DNA from: Calidifonticultor sp964387355
Lineage (GTDB): Bacteria; Actinomycetota; Humimicrobiia; Humimicrobiales; Humimicrobiaceae
Reading direction: 5' to 3'
DNA: 18,524 bases
Assembly: GCA_964387355.1 (NCBI GenBank)
Contig: CAYLWJ010000025.1
Span: 1 to 18,524 of the forward strand
A program made the position numbers and the translations under genes. Below are positions 1-8,086 of the stretch, piece by piece (positions within the stretch are counted from its first letter, which is position 1; each line of letters starts with the position of its first letter). The notes beneath the pieces were generated by a model, which did no database searches, was not told the origin of the DNA, and saw only the letters and a program-made list of their open reading frames with translations.

Positions 1-177
1 ATTTTCACCTGAAACTACTTCTTCTAAAATTTCATCACTAGTTTCATTTTCAATAAAACCGTCATTATTTATCTCTGGCAAATCTTGAATACCGTCTTCG
101 GCAAAAGCTAAAGCAGGAACAGTGAAAAACACTAAAAGAAATATTGCTAACAATACTAAAAATAGTTTTTTTGTCAT
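1..177 (-). CDS. Secreted protein of unknown function, N-terminal part only
   Basis: The first 59 residues of a protein whose remainder lies beyond the left edge of the window. The N-terminus is a textbook Sec signal peptide: MTKK, a hydrophobic core of about 18 residues (LFLVLLAIFLLVFFTVP), then ALAFA followed by EDG, so signal peptidase I would plausibly cut after AFA near residue 26. The mature part seen is acidic and has no motif I recognise. The ATG at 177 is set by a strong GGAGGT ribosome site (complement of 182-187) four to five bases upstream. It sits about 190 nt downstream of a promoter and a probable c-di-GMP-II riboswitch with terminator on the same strand, so its expression is probably set by cyclic-di-GMP. 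Exported proteins such as adhesins or proteases are common targets of that class, but the identity of this one is not visible. Confidence 0.8.
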   Translation of the reverse strand, partial: MTKKLFLVLLAIFLLVFFTVPALAFAEDGIQDLPEINNDGFIENETSDEILEEVVSGEN

Positions 178-241
178 ATTTACCTCCGTTAAATTTTTTT
201 AAACTTTATTTTTATAATATTCAATATTTAAAAATCCCCCA

Positions 242-284
242 TAAAAAACAAAAAACCGACCAAATACAAACTCTTAAGTCGGTT
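242..284 (-). terminator. Intrinsic terminator overlapping the riboswitch 3' end
   Basis: On the minus strand AACCGAC (284 to 278) pairs perfectly over 7 bp with GTCGGTT (260 to 254), with a 17-nt loop, followed directly by a U-rich tract (TTTTTGTTTTTT, 253 downward). The upstream arm is the same AACCGAC that forms the conserved 3' end of the upstream aptamer. Aptamer folding and terminator folding would therefore be mutually exclusive, the arrangement of a ligand-activated (ON) transcriptional switch. There are about 65 nt between the U tract and the start codon. Confidence 0.8.
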
Positions 285-350
285 ACGCTACTGGCTCCAC
301 TTTCCTTTTAGGCGTCCAATTTAAAGAAAAGCTTCACTGCCCCTCATCAT
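278..350 (-). promoter_or_regulatory. Probable cyclic-di-GMP-II riboswitch aptamer
   Basis: On the minus strand the segment contains, in order, GTGAAG, a conserved TTTAAATTGG (325 to 316), ACGC (315 to 312), a variable 20-odd-nt element, AGTA, GCGT (288 to 285, pairing with ACGC) and AACCGAC (284 to 278). From memory, the c-di-GMP-II class has the same order: UUUAAAUUGG, GCAC, hairpin, UAGUA, GUGC, AACCGACC. The ACGC/GCGT substitution relative to the remembered GCAC/GUGC keeps base pairing, which supports a structured RNA. The flanking P1 helix is not clear to me by eye. It lies between a promoter and a terminator in front of a secreted-protein gene. A covariance-model search (Rfam c-di-GMP-II) would decide it. 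Confidence 0.75.
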
Positions 351-371
351 ATATTAAATTTTTATAATAAA

Positions 372-401
372 ATTTTAATATATTAAAAAGATAAATGTCA
401 A
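372..401 (-). promoter_or_regulatory. Sigma70-type promoter of the riboswitch leader
   Basis: On the minus strand TTGACA (401 to 396) is followed after 18 nt by TAAAAT (377 to 372). Transcription would begin near 365, about 15 nt before the aptamer, giving a leader of roughly 190 nt before the secreted-protein start. Confidence 0.6.
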
Positions 402-402
402 G

Positions 403-441
403 TATTTTTTAAAAATATTATAAAATATTTTTTAAAAATAT
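403..441. repeat. Tandem duplication, 23-bp period, in AT-rich spacer
   Basis: The 16-base word TATTTTTTAAAAATAT occurs at 403-418 and again at 426-441, a 23-bp period; each copy is also nearly self-complementary. It lies in the non-coding stretch between the divergent riboswitch promoter and malQ. No coding frame is seen between 402 and 585. Confidence 0.7.
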
Positions 442-585
442 TTTATAAATAATAATTTGTTTAAAATTCTAAGTATTAACTGTTAAAATTAATAATAAAA
501 AAGTAATAAAAAATATAATTATAAAAAATAATTCTCTAACAACATTTATTAATTTTTTAATAGCACACTCATATTTAAATTAAAA

Positions 586-2661
586 ATGCATAAAAAAGTA
601 AGTGGAACATTAGTGCACGTAACATCATTGCCCTCAGACTATTATATAGGTGATTTTGGAAAAGAGGCATACAGATTTATTGATTTTTTGCAAAAAAGCT
701 CTCAGTCTTTATGGCAGGTTTTGCCTCTAAATTATGTTTCAATGGCTAAAAAATTTTCTCCATATGCAGCTTCATCTGCTTTTGCAGGAAACATTCTGCT
801 TATAAGTCCTGATATTTTAGCTGAAGATAAAATAATCAGCAAAAATGATTTAAGTAGTATCAGTAATATAAACACTACTAATAATACTACTAATTATAGC
901 AATGATAACAAAGATATAAATAGAAAAGATAACAACTATATTTATGAAAGCTACAGAAGCTACAACATCTATAAGAGCCATAATAACAAAGCTAACAATA
1001 ATAACAATGATAATAATAACAATAATTATGTTAATAACAATAATTATGTTAATTTTAAGTTAGCATTAAAACTAAAATCAGAAATTTTAAAAATCGCTTA
1101 TAAAAACATATTTAGCAAAAACTCTTTAATTCAAAGCAGTTTAAAGAAAAAAATAAAAAAAGATTTTGAAAATTTCTGCAATATACATAATTCAAATTGG
1201 CTTGATGATTTTTCCTGCTTCATTGTATTTAAAAGATACTTTAAAAATAAATATAAAATAAATAGCTGGTCTAGCTGGCCGCCAGAAATTAGAGACAGAA
1301 AAGAGCCTGCTCTTAAAATTTTAAAAGAAAAGCTAAAAAATAAAATAAAAATGGAAAAGTTTTTCCAGTATTTATTTTTTTACCAGTGGAATAAGCTAAA
1401 AAAATATGCTAACTTGAAAAATATAAAAATTATTGGTGATGTTCCAATTTATGTAGATTTTGAAAGCTCTGATGTTTGGGCTCACCCTGAAATATTTAAA
1501 CTAGATTTAAATAAAAAACCGCTATTTGTATCTGGAGTTCCGCCAGATTACTTCAGTAAAACTGGCCAACTTTGGAACAACCCAGTCTATAATTGGGAAA
1601 AACTAAAAGAAACAAATTTTAAATGGTGGATTGATAGAATAAAGTTCTGCCTGAATCTCTTTGATATTATAAGAATTGATCATTTCAGAGGTCTTGTTTC
1701 TTACTGGGAAGTCCCTTATGGGCAAAAAACTGCAATAAATGGCAAATGGACTGGCGCATATGCCCAAGATTTACTAAACCAACTGATTAATGAACTATCT
1801 GGTAAGCTTTTTAAAACAAATAATAGATATGTTAATACATATGATAACTGTTGTGGTAGTGATGATGGCGTTGGTGTTAGCGGTGGTGGTGATAATTTTG
1901 ACAATGATGTTAGAGGCGAAAGAGGTTGTGAAAGTTGTGATGTTGGTGGTGATAATAATGATGATGGTGATAATAATAACGATAATGATGATGATAATAA
2001 TAACAACAATAATAACAATGATAATAATATTTATAAAAACGATTATAATGTTAAGTTGAACATTGATTTAAATAATTATATAATTGCAGAAGATTTAGGA
2101 TTTATAACACAAGATGTAATTGAAGTCATAAAAAAATTTAATCTGCCTGGAATAAGAGTTCTTCAGTTTGGATTTGGAAAAGATTACCCACAAAGCATTC
2201 ATTTGCCCATAAATTATGAAGAAAACATTGTTGCTTATACAGGAACTCATGACAATAATACTTTAAGAGGCTGGTTTGAAAGAGATGCAAAAATTTTTGA
2301 GAAAAAAAACCTAATTTCTTATATCAGTTTATATGACAATTTTTATGCCATTTCAAATGCCAGCTATAGTACCAGTTCAAATGCTAGCGTTAAAGACACT
2401 ACTAATTATAGTTCTAACAAAAAAAAGGATTTCCTATTTTCATGTTGGCCTTTAATAAAAATTTTAATGAATTCAGCTGCAAATATTGTAATTTTTCCAT
2501 TACAAGATATTCTTTGTCTTGGTAGCAAGGCAAGAATGAATCGCCCTTCTACTACAAAGTCAAATTGGAAATGGATGCTAACAAAAAAACAATTTGAAAT
2601 CTTAGAAAAAAAAATATGCCCAGAATTAAAAAAAATTACAATTCAATCAGGCAGAAATTAA
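586..2661 (+). CDS. malQ: 4-alpha-glucanotransferase (amylomaltase), with low-complexity inserts
   Basis: GH77 amylomaltase transferring 1,4-alpha-glucan segments between malto-oligosaccharides, in cytoplasmic glycogen/maltodextrin metabolism. The family core is complete: SPYAASSAFAGN near the N-terminus, nucleophile D365 in IRIDHFRGL, acid/base E502 in IAEDLGF, and D556 in YTGTHDNNT; the C-terminus carries RMNRPST and NWKW. At 691 residues it is about 190 longer than usual. The excess lies in three inserts absent from ordinary MalQ: residues about 88-156 (Asn-rich, containing a perfect 18-bp in-frame duplication), about 412-488 (Gly/Asp/Asn-rich with runs of Asn and Asp) and a smaller Ser/Asn stretch about 583-612. 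All catalytic blocks are spared, so the enzyme is probably active. No clear ribosome site precedes the ATG. The next gene follows after 68 bp on the same strand; glgC is further down, fitting a glycogen role. Confidence 0.95.
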   Translation: MHKKVSGTLVHVTSLPSDYYIGDFGKEAYRFIDFLQKSSQSLWQVLPLNYVSMAKKFSPYAASSAFAGNILLISPDILAEDKIISKNDLSSISNINTTNNTTNYSNDNKDINRKDNNYIYESYRSYNIYKSHNNKANNNNNDNNNNNYVNNNNYVNFKLALKLKSEILKIAYKNIFSKNSLIQSSLKKKIKKDFENFCNIHNSNWLDDFSCFIVFKRYFKNKYKINSWSSWPPEIRDRKEPALKILKEKLKNKIKMEKFFQYLFFYQWNKLKKYANLKNIKIIGDVPIYVDFESSDVWAHPEIFKLDLNKKPLFVSGVPPDYFSKTGQLWNNPVYNWEKLKETNFKWWIDRIKFCLNLFDIIRIDHFRGLVSYWEVPYGQKTAINGKWTGAYAQDLLNQLINELSGKLFKTNNRYVNTYDNCCGSDDGVGVSGGGDNFDNDVRGERGCESCDVGGDNNDDGDNNNDNDDDNNNNNNNNDNNIYKNDYNVKLNIDLNNYIIAEDLGFITQDVIEVIKKFNLPGIRVLQFGFGKDYPQSIHLPINYEENIVAYTGTHDNNTLRGWFERDAKIFEKKNLISYISLYDNFYAISNASYSTSSNASVKDTTNYSSNKKKDFLFSCWPLIKILMNSAANIVIFPLQDILCLGSKARMNRPSTTKSNWKWMLTKKQFEILEKKICPELKKITIQSGRN
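1015..1050 (+). repeat. In-frame 18-bp tandem duplication inside malQ
   Basis: AATAACAATAATTATGTT is perfectly duplicated (1015-1032 and 1033-1050), producing the repeated peptide NNNNYV within the first Asn-rich insert of MalQ. Confidence 0.9.
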
Positions 2662-2729
2662 ATATATAATAATAAATATAATTAATATAATAAATATTTT
2701 AATTGCAATGATTTACTGGAGCTTTAATT

Positions 2730-5315
2730 ATGTCCTCATTTGATAAAATACATTCAGGAATTACAGGACTAGATAAAGCAATAGACTTTATTAGGCTTGG
2801 TGATAATGTTGTTTGGCAAGTAACAGATATTGAAGAATATTCTTTTTTTGCTGAGCAATTTATGAAGCAGTCAATTAAAGAAAAAAGAAATTTAATCTAT
2901 GTTAGATTTGCTCAGCACAAAGCTTTATTAAAAAACCAAAGGGGTTTTAAAATAATTAATCTTGACGCTAGTGTTGGATTTGAAAGTTTCACTATAAAAG
3001 TACATGAATTAATTAAAAAAGAGGGACAAGAAGCATTTTACATATTTGATAGTATTTCTGAACTTCAATTTGCTTGGTCAGCAGATTTAATGATGGGAAA
3101 TTTCTTTGTAGTAACATGCCCATATCTTTTTGAACTCAATACTGTTGCATATTTTGGAATAATAAGAGGCAGACACTCCTTTGATACAATTGCAAGAATA
3201 AGAGAAACCACACAGGTTTTATTAGATGTCTATTCAGATAATAATGACTTTTATATCCACCCATTAAAAGTATGGAAAAGGTATTCAAATACTATGTTTC
3301 TACCTCACAAATTAGAAAAAAACAATATAAATAAATTTACAACCTTAAGTGGCGGATTAGATGTTAGTAAGTTTTATAGCCTTGTTGAAAAAAACTCAAG
3401 TACAATATCCGACCAAAATTTAGATAATTGGGACAAATTTTTTTTAGAAGCAAAATTGAATATTTCCAAATCTGAAAAAGATATAAAAAAAATTAAAAAA
3501 ATAATAAGTGAAATTTCCGAAAGAATTATTGGTAAAGAAAAGAAAATAATAGAACTGATTCAAAAACATTTTGATATTAAAGACTTGCTTGATATTAAGG
3601 ATAGAATGATAGGATCAGGTAAGATAGGTGGCAAAGCTACAGGCATGCTTCTTGCAAGAAAAATTATTAAAAATTTACATCCAGAGATATATGTCAAACT
3701 TGAACCGCATGATTCATTTTATATTGGGTCTGATATTTATTATACATATTTAGTTCAAAATGATTGCTGGAAATTAAAAATTGCACAAAAAACAGAAAAA
3801 AATTATTTTTCGTATGCAAAAAAGCTTAAGCAAAAAATTCTGTCAGGAACATTCTCTGAAAAAATTAAAGAACAATTTAGAAGAATACTGGAGTATTATG
3901 GGCAGAACCCTATTATAATCCGTTCTAGTAGCTTATTAGAAGACAGCTTTGAAAATTCTTTTGCAGGAAAATACTTATCAGTTTTTTGTGTTAATAATGG
4001 AGATATTAATAAAAGACTTGGTGCATTCGAGAATGCAGTTAAACAAGTCTATGCAAGCACAATGGATAAAAATGCACTTGAGTACAGATTACTACGTGGT
4101 CTTAGTAAAAGCGATGAGCAAATGGCTTTACTCGTACAGCGTGTATCAGGATTACGCTTTGCGAATATTTTTATGCCTTGTGCAGCAGGTGTAGGCTACT
4201 CATATAATTCTTATTGCTGGCATAAAGAAATAAATCCAAAAGATGGAATGATAAGATTAGTAATTGGCCTTGGAACAAGAGCTGTTGAAAGAACAGAAAT
4301 TGATTATCCTAGATTAATTAGTCTTAGCAATCCTAACTTAATTCCATTTAGTGATTATGAATCAAGAAGCGAATTTTCACAACATTATGTAGATGTTTTA
4401 AATCTAAGAAAAAACTCATTTACATCTATAAATTTAAATGAATTATTGAGTGTCCTACCAAAATGGTATAAAAATCTTATGCTTGAGCATGATTACGAAG
4501 CTGAAAGAATTTTAAAACAGCGCGGGAAAGACACTGAAGTTTTATTTGTAACTTGTGATGAACTTATAAGGATAAATAATTTTACTTCAACATTAAAAAA
4601 CATTTTGCATTATATTCAACAAGAATACAATTACCCAGTAGACATTGAATTTACCATTAATTTATCAGAAGATAAGGAATTTTTAATTAACATACTCCAA
4701 TGTAGACCTCTTCAAGTTGGCGGGGTCGGTGGAAAAGTTGATATTCCTAAAAAACAAGATGAAGAAATATTTTTTGAATTATATGGCAATACAATGGGTG
4801 GGTCAATTATTCAGCCTATAGATATTGTTATACAAATTGACCCTGAAAATTATTATAAATTACCTTATAACAGTAAATATTCTATTGCAAGAATAATTGG
4901 GGCCATTAATCAATATTTTAAAAATTCTAAAAAAATTATTATGCTTTTAGCACCTGGCAGAATAGGTACAAATTTTCCAGAGCTAGGAATACCAGTTAGC
5001 TTTTCTGAAATTAGTAAAATTAAAATTTTATGCGAAGTATCATATAAAAAAGCTGGATATATTCCTGAACTTTCTTATGGTAGTCACTTTTTTCAAGATT
5101 TAGTTGAATCTAATATATTTTATGTTGCTATCTTTGAAAATGACAATACAGTAAAATATAAAGCAGATTTTTTCAAAAACTTAAGCAATATATTACCCAG
5201 TATTTGTCCTGATTACAGCCAATTTGAAAATGTAATCAATGTTTACGATGTTTCAAATATTAGATTAACTCTCTTTTCAGATATAATAACTAATAAAACA
5301 CTTTGCGCCATTTAG
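2730..5315 (+). CDS. Two-domain protein: KaiC/RecA-like N-terminus and PEP-synthase ATP-grasp domain
   Basis: An 861-residue cytoplasmic protein. Residues 1-200 resemble the KaiC/RecA fold: GLDKAIDFIRLGDNVVW where the P-loop should be, and a Walker-B-like AFYIFDSIS, but no GxxxxGKT, so the N-terminal nucleotide site looks degenerate. Residues about 290-665 are the PEP synthase/PPDK ATP-grasp domain: GKIGGKATG, IIIRSSSLLEDSFENSFAGKY (R398 in the IRSSS motif), ALLVQRV and the closing ILQCRPLQ (R659). The phosphohistidine and PEP-binding domains of true PEP synthase are absent; instead there is a C-terminal part of about 190 residues with LLAPGRIGTNFPELG and GSHFFQDLVE. It is therefore unlikely to be a complete PEP synthase; activity unknown. 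I recall the same architecture in other bacteria, so it is probably a real family. GGAG (2718-2721) eight bases upstream supports the ATG. Position between malQ and glgC suggests a tie to glycogen or pyruvate/PEP status. Confidence 0.85.
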   Translation: MSSFDKIHSGITGLDKAIDFIRLGDNVVWQVTDIEEYSFFAEQFMKQSIKEKRNLIYVRFAQHKALLKNQRGFKIINLDASVGFESFTIKVHELIKKEGQEAFYIFDSISELQFAWSADLMMGNFFVVTCPYLFELNTVAYFGIIRGRHSFDTIARIRETTQVLLDVYSDNNDFYIHPLKVWKRYSNTMFLPHKLEKNNINKFTTLSGGLDVSKFYSLVEKNSSTISDQNLDNWDKFFLEAKLNISKSEKDIKKIKKIISEISERIIGKEKKIIELIQKHFDIKDLLDIKDRMIGSGKIGGKATGMLLARKIIKNLHPEIYVKLEPHDSFYIGSDIYYTYLVQNDCWKLKIAQKTEKNYFSYAKKLKQKILSGTFSEKIKEQFRRILEYYGQNPIIIRSSSLLEDSFENSFAGKYLSVFCVNNGDINKRLGAFENAVKQVYASTMDKNALEYRLLRGLSKSDEQMALLVQRVSGLRFANIFMPCAAGVGYSYNSYCWHKEINPKDGMIRLVIGLGTRAVERTEIDYPRLISLSNPNLIPFSDYESRSEFSQHYVDVLNLRKNSFTSINLNELLSVLPKWYKNLMLEHDYEAERILKQRGKDTEVLFVTCDELIRINNFTSTLKNILHYIQQEYNYPVDIEFTINLSEDKEFLINILQCRPLQVGGVGGKVDIPKKQDEEIFFELYGNTMGGSIIQPIDIVIQIDPENYYKLPYNSKYSIARIIGAINQYFKNSKKIIMLLAPGRIGTNFPELGIPVSFSEISKIKILCEVSYKKAGYIPELSYGSHFFQDLVESNIFYVAIFENDNTVKYKADFFKNLSNILPSICPDYSQFENVINVYDVSNIRLTLFSDIITNKTLCAI

Positions 5316-5460
5316 CTATATTTAGATTTATATTAAATTAATTTGTAAGAAACATTAAAAAGTAATAAATATTATTTTACAAATGACTTATTTAATATTT
5401 ATAATATATTTATAGTGGATAATAGCAAAGAAATATAATAAACATATAATAGATTATATT

Positions 5461-5548
5461 AAATTAGATTTAATTAAATTAAATTAAATTAAATTAGATT
5501 AGATTAGATTAAGCTAAACTAAATTAAGTTAAGTTAAAATAAGTTAAA
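5461..5548. repeat. Degenerate pentanucleotide array (ATTAA/ATTAG type)
   Basis: A run of about 90 bases built from five-base units: several ATTAA copies, then three GATTA copies, then AGTTA-type variants. It fills most of the 282-bp spacer between the PEP-synthase-like gene and glgC. No coding frame or clear promoter is seen in the spacer. Confidence 0.8.
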
Positions 5549-5597
5549 TATATTATATATATTAATTTAGTAAAACTTATTTCATTTCATTGATTTC

Positions 5598-6866
5598 ATG
5601 AGAATAGAAGTAGTAGCATTTGTATTAGGCGGAGGTGTTGGTAAAAGGCTTTTACCCCTTACCAAAGATAGGGCAAAACCAGCATTACCTTTTGGTGGAA
5701 GCTACCGTGTAATAGATTTTGTTTTAAGCAATTTAATTCATTCTAGAATAAGGAAAATTTATGTTTTAACTCAATATGAGCCACGATCACTTGAGCAGCA
5801 TATACTTGAAGGATGGTCACCTATATTTGGCTCAAGCAGGTATAATATGATTAGGTTGCTTCCAGCAAAAGTTGGAACAGGCAGCGGGTGGTATTTAGGC
5901 ACTGCTGATGCTATTAACCAAAATAAGCGCTATGCATGGGAATCAATGCCTGACATAGTTAATATATTTGGTGGAGATCATATTTACTTAATGGATATAT
6001 CTCAGCTTAATGATTTTCACCTTGAGAAAAATGCAGATTTAACTATTTCAGCTATACCAGTTAAAGTTGAACTTGCCGCAAATAAATATGGAGTTTTAGT
6101 TGTTGATGATGATTCAAAACTAATTGGTTTTGAAGAAAAACCAGAAAATCCCACCCCAATTCCTAATAACCCTGAATACTGCTTTGCCTCAATGGGAAAT
6201 TATGCATTTAACCTTCAAGTCTTAATAGAAGAACTTGTAATAGATCAATACAAAAAAACAACTGAAGACAAAAAACTAATTATGCAGGACCCAGAGCATT
6301 ACTCATCACATGATTTTGGTTACGATATTATACCTGCAATGTTGCGAAGAAAAAGAAAAATTTATGTTTATGATTTTAATTCCAATACAATCATAGGGAG
6401 TAATAAAAAAGAAAAAGCTTACTGGAGAGATATAGGTGATTTAGATGAATATTATAAGGCAAATATTGATTTAATCAGCCAAAACCCTTCAATTAACTTA
6501 TATAACCCAAGATGGGAAATATTTACAAGAGTTGAGTCACTGCAGCCTGCAAAATACATTGGAAGCAGTACTATTGTAAAAGACAGCTTGGTTGCAAATG
6601 GCAGCATTATTAAAGAATCCAAAATTATAAACTCAATTATTTTTTATAATGTAGTTATAGATGAAGAAAGTGAAATTACAGATTCTTTAATACTGGGCAA
6701 CAATATTATAGGGCGCAAGGTTATCATAAAAAAATCTATAATTGATAGAGGCGTTTATATACCAGACAATATTATTATTGGTCTTGATAAGGAATATGAC
6801 AAACAAAGAGGTTTTACAGTTTCTAAAGAAGGCATAACTATTGTTCCAAGAAAATATAGGTTTTAA
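5598..6866 (+). CDS. glgC: Glucose-1-phosphate adenylyltransferase (ADP-glucose pyrophosphorylase)
   Basis: Makes ADP-glucose and pyrophosphate from ATP and glucose-1-phosphate, the committed step of bacterial glycogen synthesis. The nucleotidyltransferase domain is intact: FVLGGGVGKRLLPLT, then RAKPALPFGGSYRVIDF and LSNLIHS near residues 8-48, LGTADAINQN, the metal-binding FGGDHIYLMD, and GFEEKPENP. Residues about 310-400 show the isoleucine-rich hexapeptide pattern of a left-handed beta-helix (SSTIVKDS, GSIIKES, NNIIGRKVIIKKS). The 422-residue length is normal and no low-complexity insert is present, unlike MalQ. The ATG at 5598 is placed by homology at the N-terminus; there is no Shine-Dalgarno sequence in the AT-rich leader. 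It is likely co-regulated with the upstream malQ block but separated by 282 bp of repeat-rich DNA, so it may have its own promoter. It converges on comEB. Confidence 0.96.
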   Translation: MRIEVVAFVLGGGVGKRLLPLTKDRAKPALPFGGSYRVIDFVLSNLIHSRIRKIYVLTQYEPRSLEQHILEGWSPIFGSSRYNMIRLLPAKVGTGSGWYLGTADAINQNKRYAWESMPDIVNIFGGDHIYLMDISQLNDFHLEKNADLTISAIPVKVELAANKYGVLVVDDDSKLIGFEEKPENPTPIPNNPEYCFASMGNYAFNLQVLIEELVIDQYKKTTEDKKLIMQDPEHYSSHDFGYDIIPAMLRRKRKIYVYDFNSNTIIGSNKKEKAYWRDIGDLDEYYKANIDLISQNPSINLYNPRWEIFTRVESLQPAKYIGSSTIVKDSLVANGSIIKESKIINSIIFYNVVIDEESEITDSLILGNNIIGRKVIIKKSIIDRGVYIPDNIIIGLDKEYDKQRGFTVSKEGITIVPRKYRF

Positions 6867-6947
6867 AAAATTGCAAATTATTATGGCTTGCTCAGTTTTT
6901 ATTCTATTTATAATTTGTTTACTTGCTTACTGTTAGATGTCCATTTC

Positions 6948-7517
6948 TTATTCCTGAATATCCAGTTTTATAAGTTCAACCCCTGCTTCATTTAAAAGCT
7001 GTAAAGATAGCTCATCAGGATATTCATAAAAATAATATATTTTTTTAATTCCGCTATTTATTATCATTTTTGCGCACTGTGCACACGGTTGGTTTGTGCA
7101 ATAAATAACACTATCTCTAATATTAACACCGTGATATGCCGCTTGAATTATAGCATTTTGTTCAGCATGAAGTCCTCGGCAAATCTCATGACGCTGACCA
7201 GAAGGAATACCAAGCTCTTCACGAAGGCATTTACCCCTATCAAGACAATTTTCAACACCCATTGGCGCCCCGTTATAACCTGTGGTTAATATTCTTTTAT
7301 CTTTAACAATAATTGCGCCAACTTTTCTTCTAAGGCAAGTAGACCTTGTTGCAACTTGTTTAGTTATTGAAGCAAAGTACTCATCCCAGCTAGGTCTTTT
7401 TTTAGCTTTCTCAATATTTTCAGTATTTTCATTCTTTCCAACTATTTCAATATTTTCTTTATACTTACTTTCTTTATTCTTATTTTTTTCTTTATTTTCT
7501 TCAATGTTATTTTTCAT
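6948..7517 (-). CDS. comEB: Deoxycytidylate (dCMP) deaminase, ComEB type
   Basis: Zinc-dependent deaminase converting dCMP to dUMP for dTTP synthesis. Zinc and catalytic motifs are in place: GLHAEQNAI (His ligand and catalytic Glu) and TNQPCAQCAK (two Cys ligands), with the family signatures RSTCLRRKVGAIIV, GYNGAP and CLREELGIPSGQRHEICRG split across the middle of the protein. The conserved core begins at RPSWDEYFASI near residue 42; the preceding 40 residues are a Lys/Glu/Asn-rich low-complexity extension unlike typical ComEB proteins. There is no later in-frame Met before the core, so the ATG at 7517 is the only standard candidate; it lacks a ribosome site. The gene is convergent with glgC, with no GC-rich terminator hairpin between them. 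In many bacteria this gene lies near glyA and the tsaC/sua5 gene, which are 2-4 kb away here. Confidence 0.93.
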   Translation of the reverse strand: MKNNIEENKEKNKNKESKYKENIEIVGKNENTENIEKAKKRPSWDEYFASITKQVATRSTCLRRKVGAIIVKDKRILTTGYNGAPMGVENCLDRGKCLREELGIPSGQRHEICRGLHAEQNAIIQAAYHGVNIRDSVIYCTNQPCAQCAKMIINSGIKKIYYFYEYPDELSLQLLNEAGVELIKLDIQE

Positions 7518-8086
7518 ATTTTTTATTTAAATTATTTAACTTCAATTATTTAATACTTGCACGTTTGCTAATTGCTAGTTTGGTTATTGGGCTGCTTAAA
7601 TGTTTAGTTGTTCTATATTTAGATTTACTCCTTGTTTTTCATATCTTCTTTATTTTTTTATTAAAATAAACTAAATCAGCAATTATAAAATTTTATTATA
7701 AAGTAAATTATTATAGAATAATTTTATATTGTCGGCAAACATATTACCAACATATTACCAACAGCAACCATATTAATTAATGGATAAATATACTTAATTG
7801 AGATATTTAATTAAGCTATTTAATATATCCAATAACAACTACACTTAAAATAAATTTAATAAAATTTAACAAAAATGTGGTAAAATTACTTAGTTATTAA
7901 TATTATAACAATTTTTTATTATAATTTAATTATAATATAATTCTGTAAGTCTTTATTGAAAATCCATTAAGGCTTGTTCAAATTTATAAGTTTGATTAAA
8001 AGAGATCAAAAATAGTATGAAAACTATTGAAAAAGGCAGAAAAATTAGACTTTTATTAATTTTAAGAAAAGGGAGAGGTGATTAAA
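7518..8086. other. Non-coding divergent spacer between comEB and the membrane-protein gene
   Basis: About 570 bp of AT-rich DNA with no convincing gene. It contains a perfect 11-bp tandem duplication (7738-7759) and, near its right end, small inverted repeats such as TTTGAT/ATCAAA around 7991-8010. Both flanking genes are transcribed away from it, so it must hold two promoters, but I cannot pick out reliable -35/-10 pairs. Confidence 0.5.
7738..7759. repeat. Perfect 11-bp tandem duplication
   Basis: AACATATTACC occurs twice head to tail (7738-7748, 7749-7759) in the comEB leader region. Confidence 0.85.

Noticed and set aside
278..350. tRNA-like reading of the GC-richer minus-strand leader
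   Set aside because: No T-loop motif or acceptor stem; the order of conserved words fits a c-di-GMP-II aptamer better.
1716..2018. Open frame antisense to malQ encoding a Leu/Ser/Pro-rich product
   Set aside because: It is the complement of the GAT/AAT-rich insert of malQ; low complexity and no ribosome site.
5461..5548. AT-rich pentamer field as a replication origin or iteron array
   Set aside because: Units are degenerate, there are no DnaA boxes and no dnaA/rep gene nearby.
6867..6947. Bidirectional terminator between glgC and comEB
   Set aside because: Only a long-loop A/T pairing (CAAATTAT/ATAATTTG) is present; too weak to call.
8017..8085. A 22-codon leader frame (MKTIEKGRKIRLLLILRKGRGD) ending one base before the membrane-protein ATG
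   Set aside because: Close coupling is suggestive of a leader peptide, but it has only a weak ribosome site and no codon pattern indicating attenuation.
8078..8086. GTG at 8078 as start of the membrane protein
   Set aside because: The GTG is part of the GGGAGAGGTG ribosome site; the ATG at 8087 is correctly spaced.
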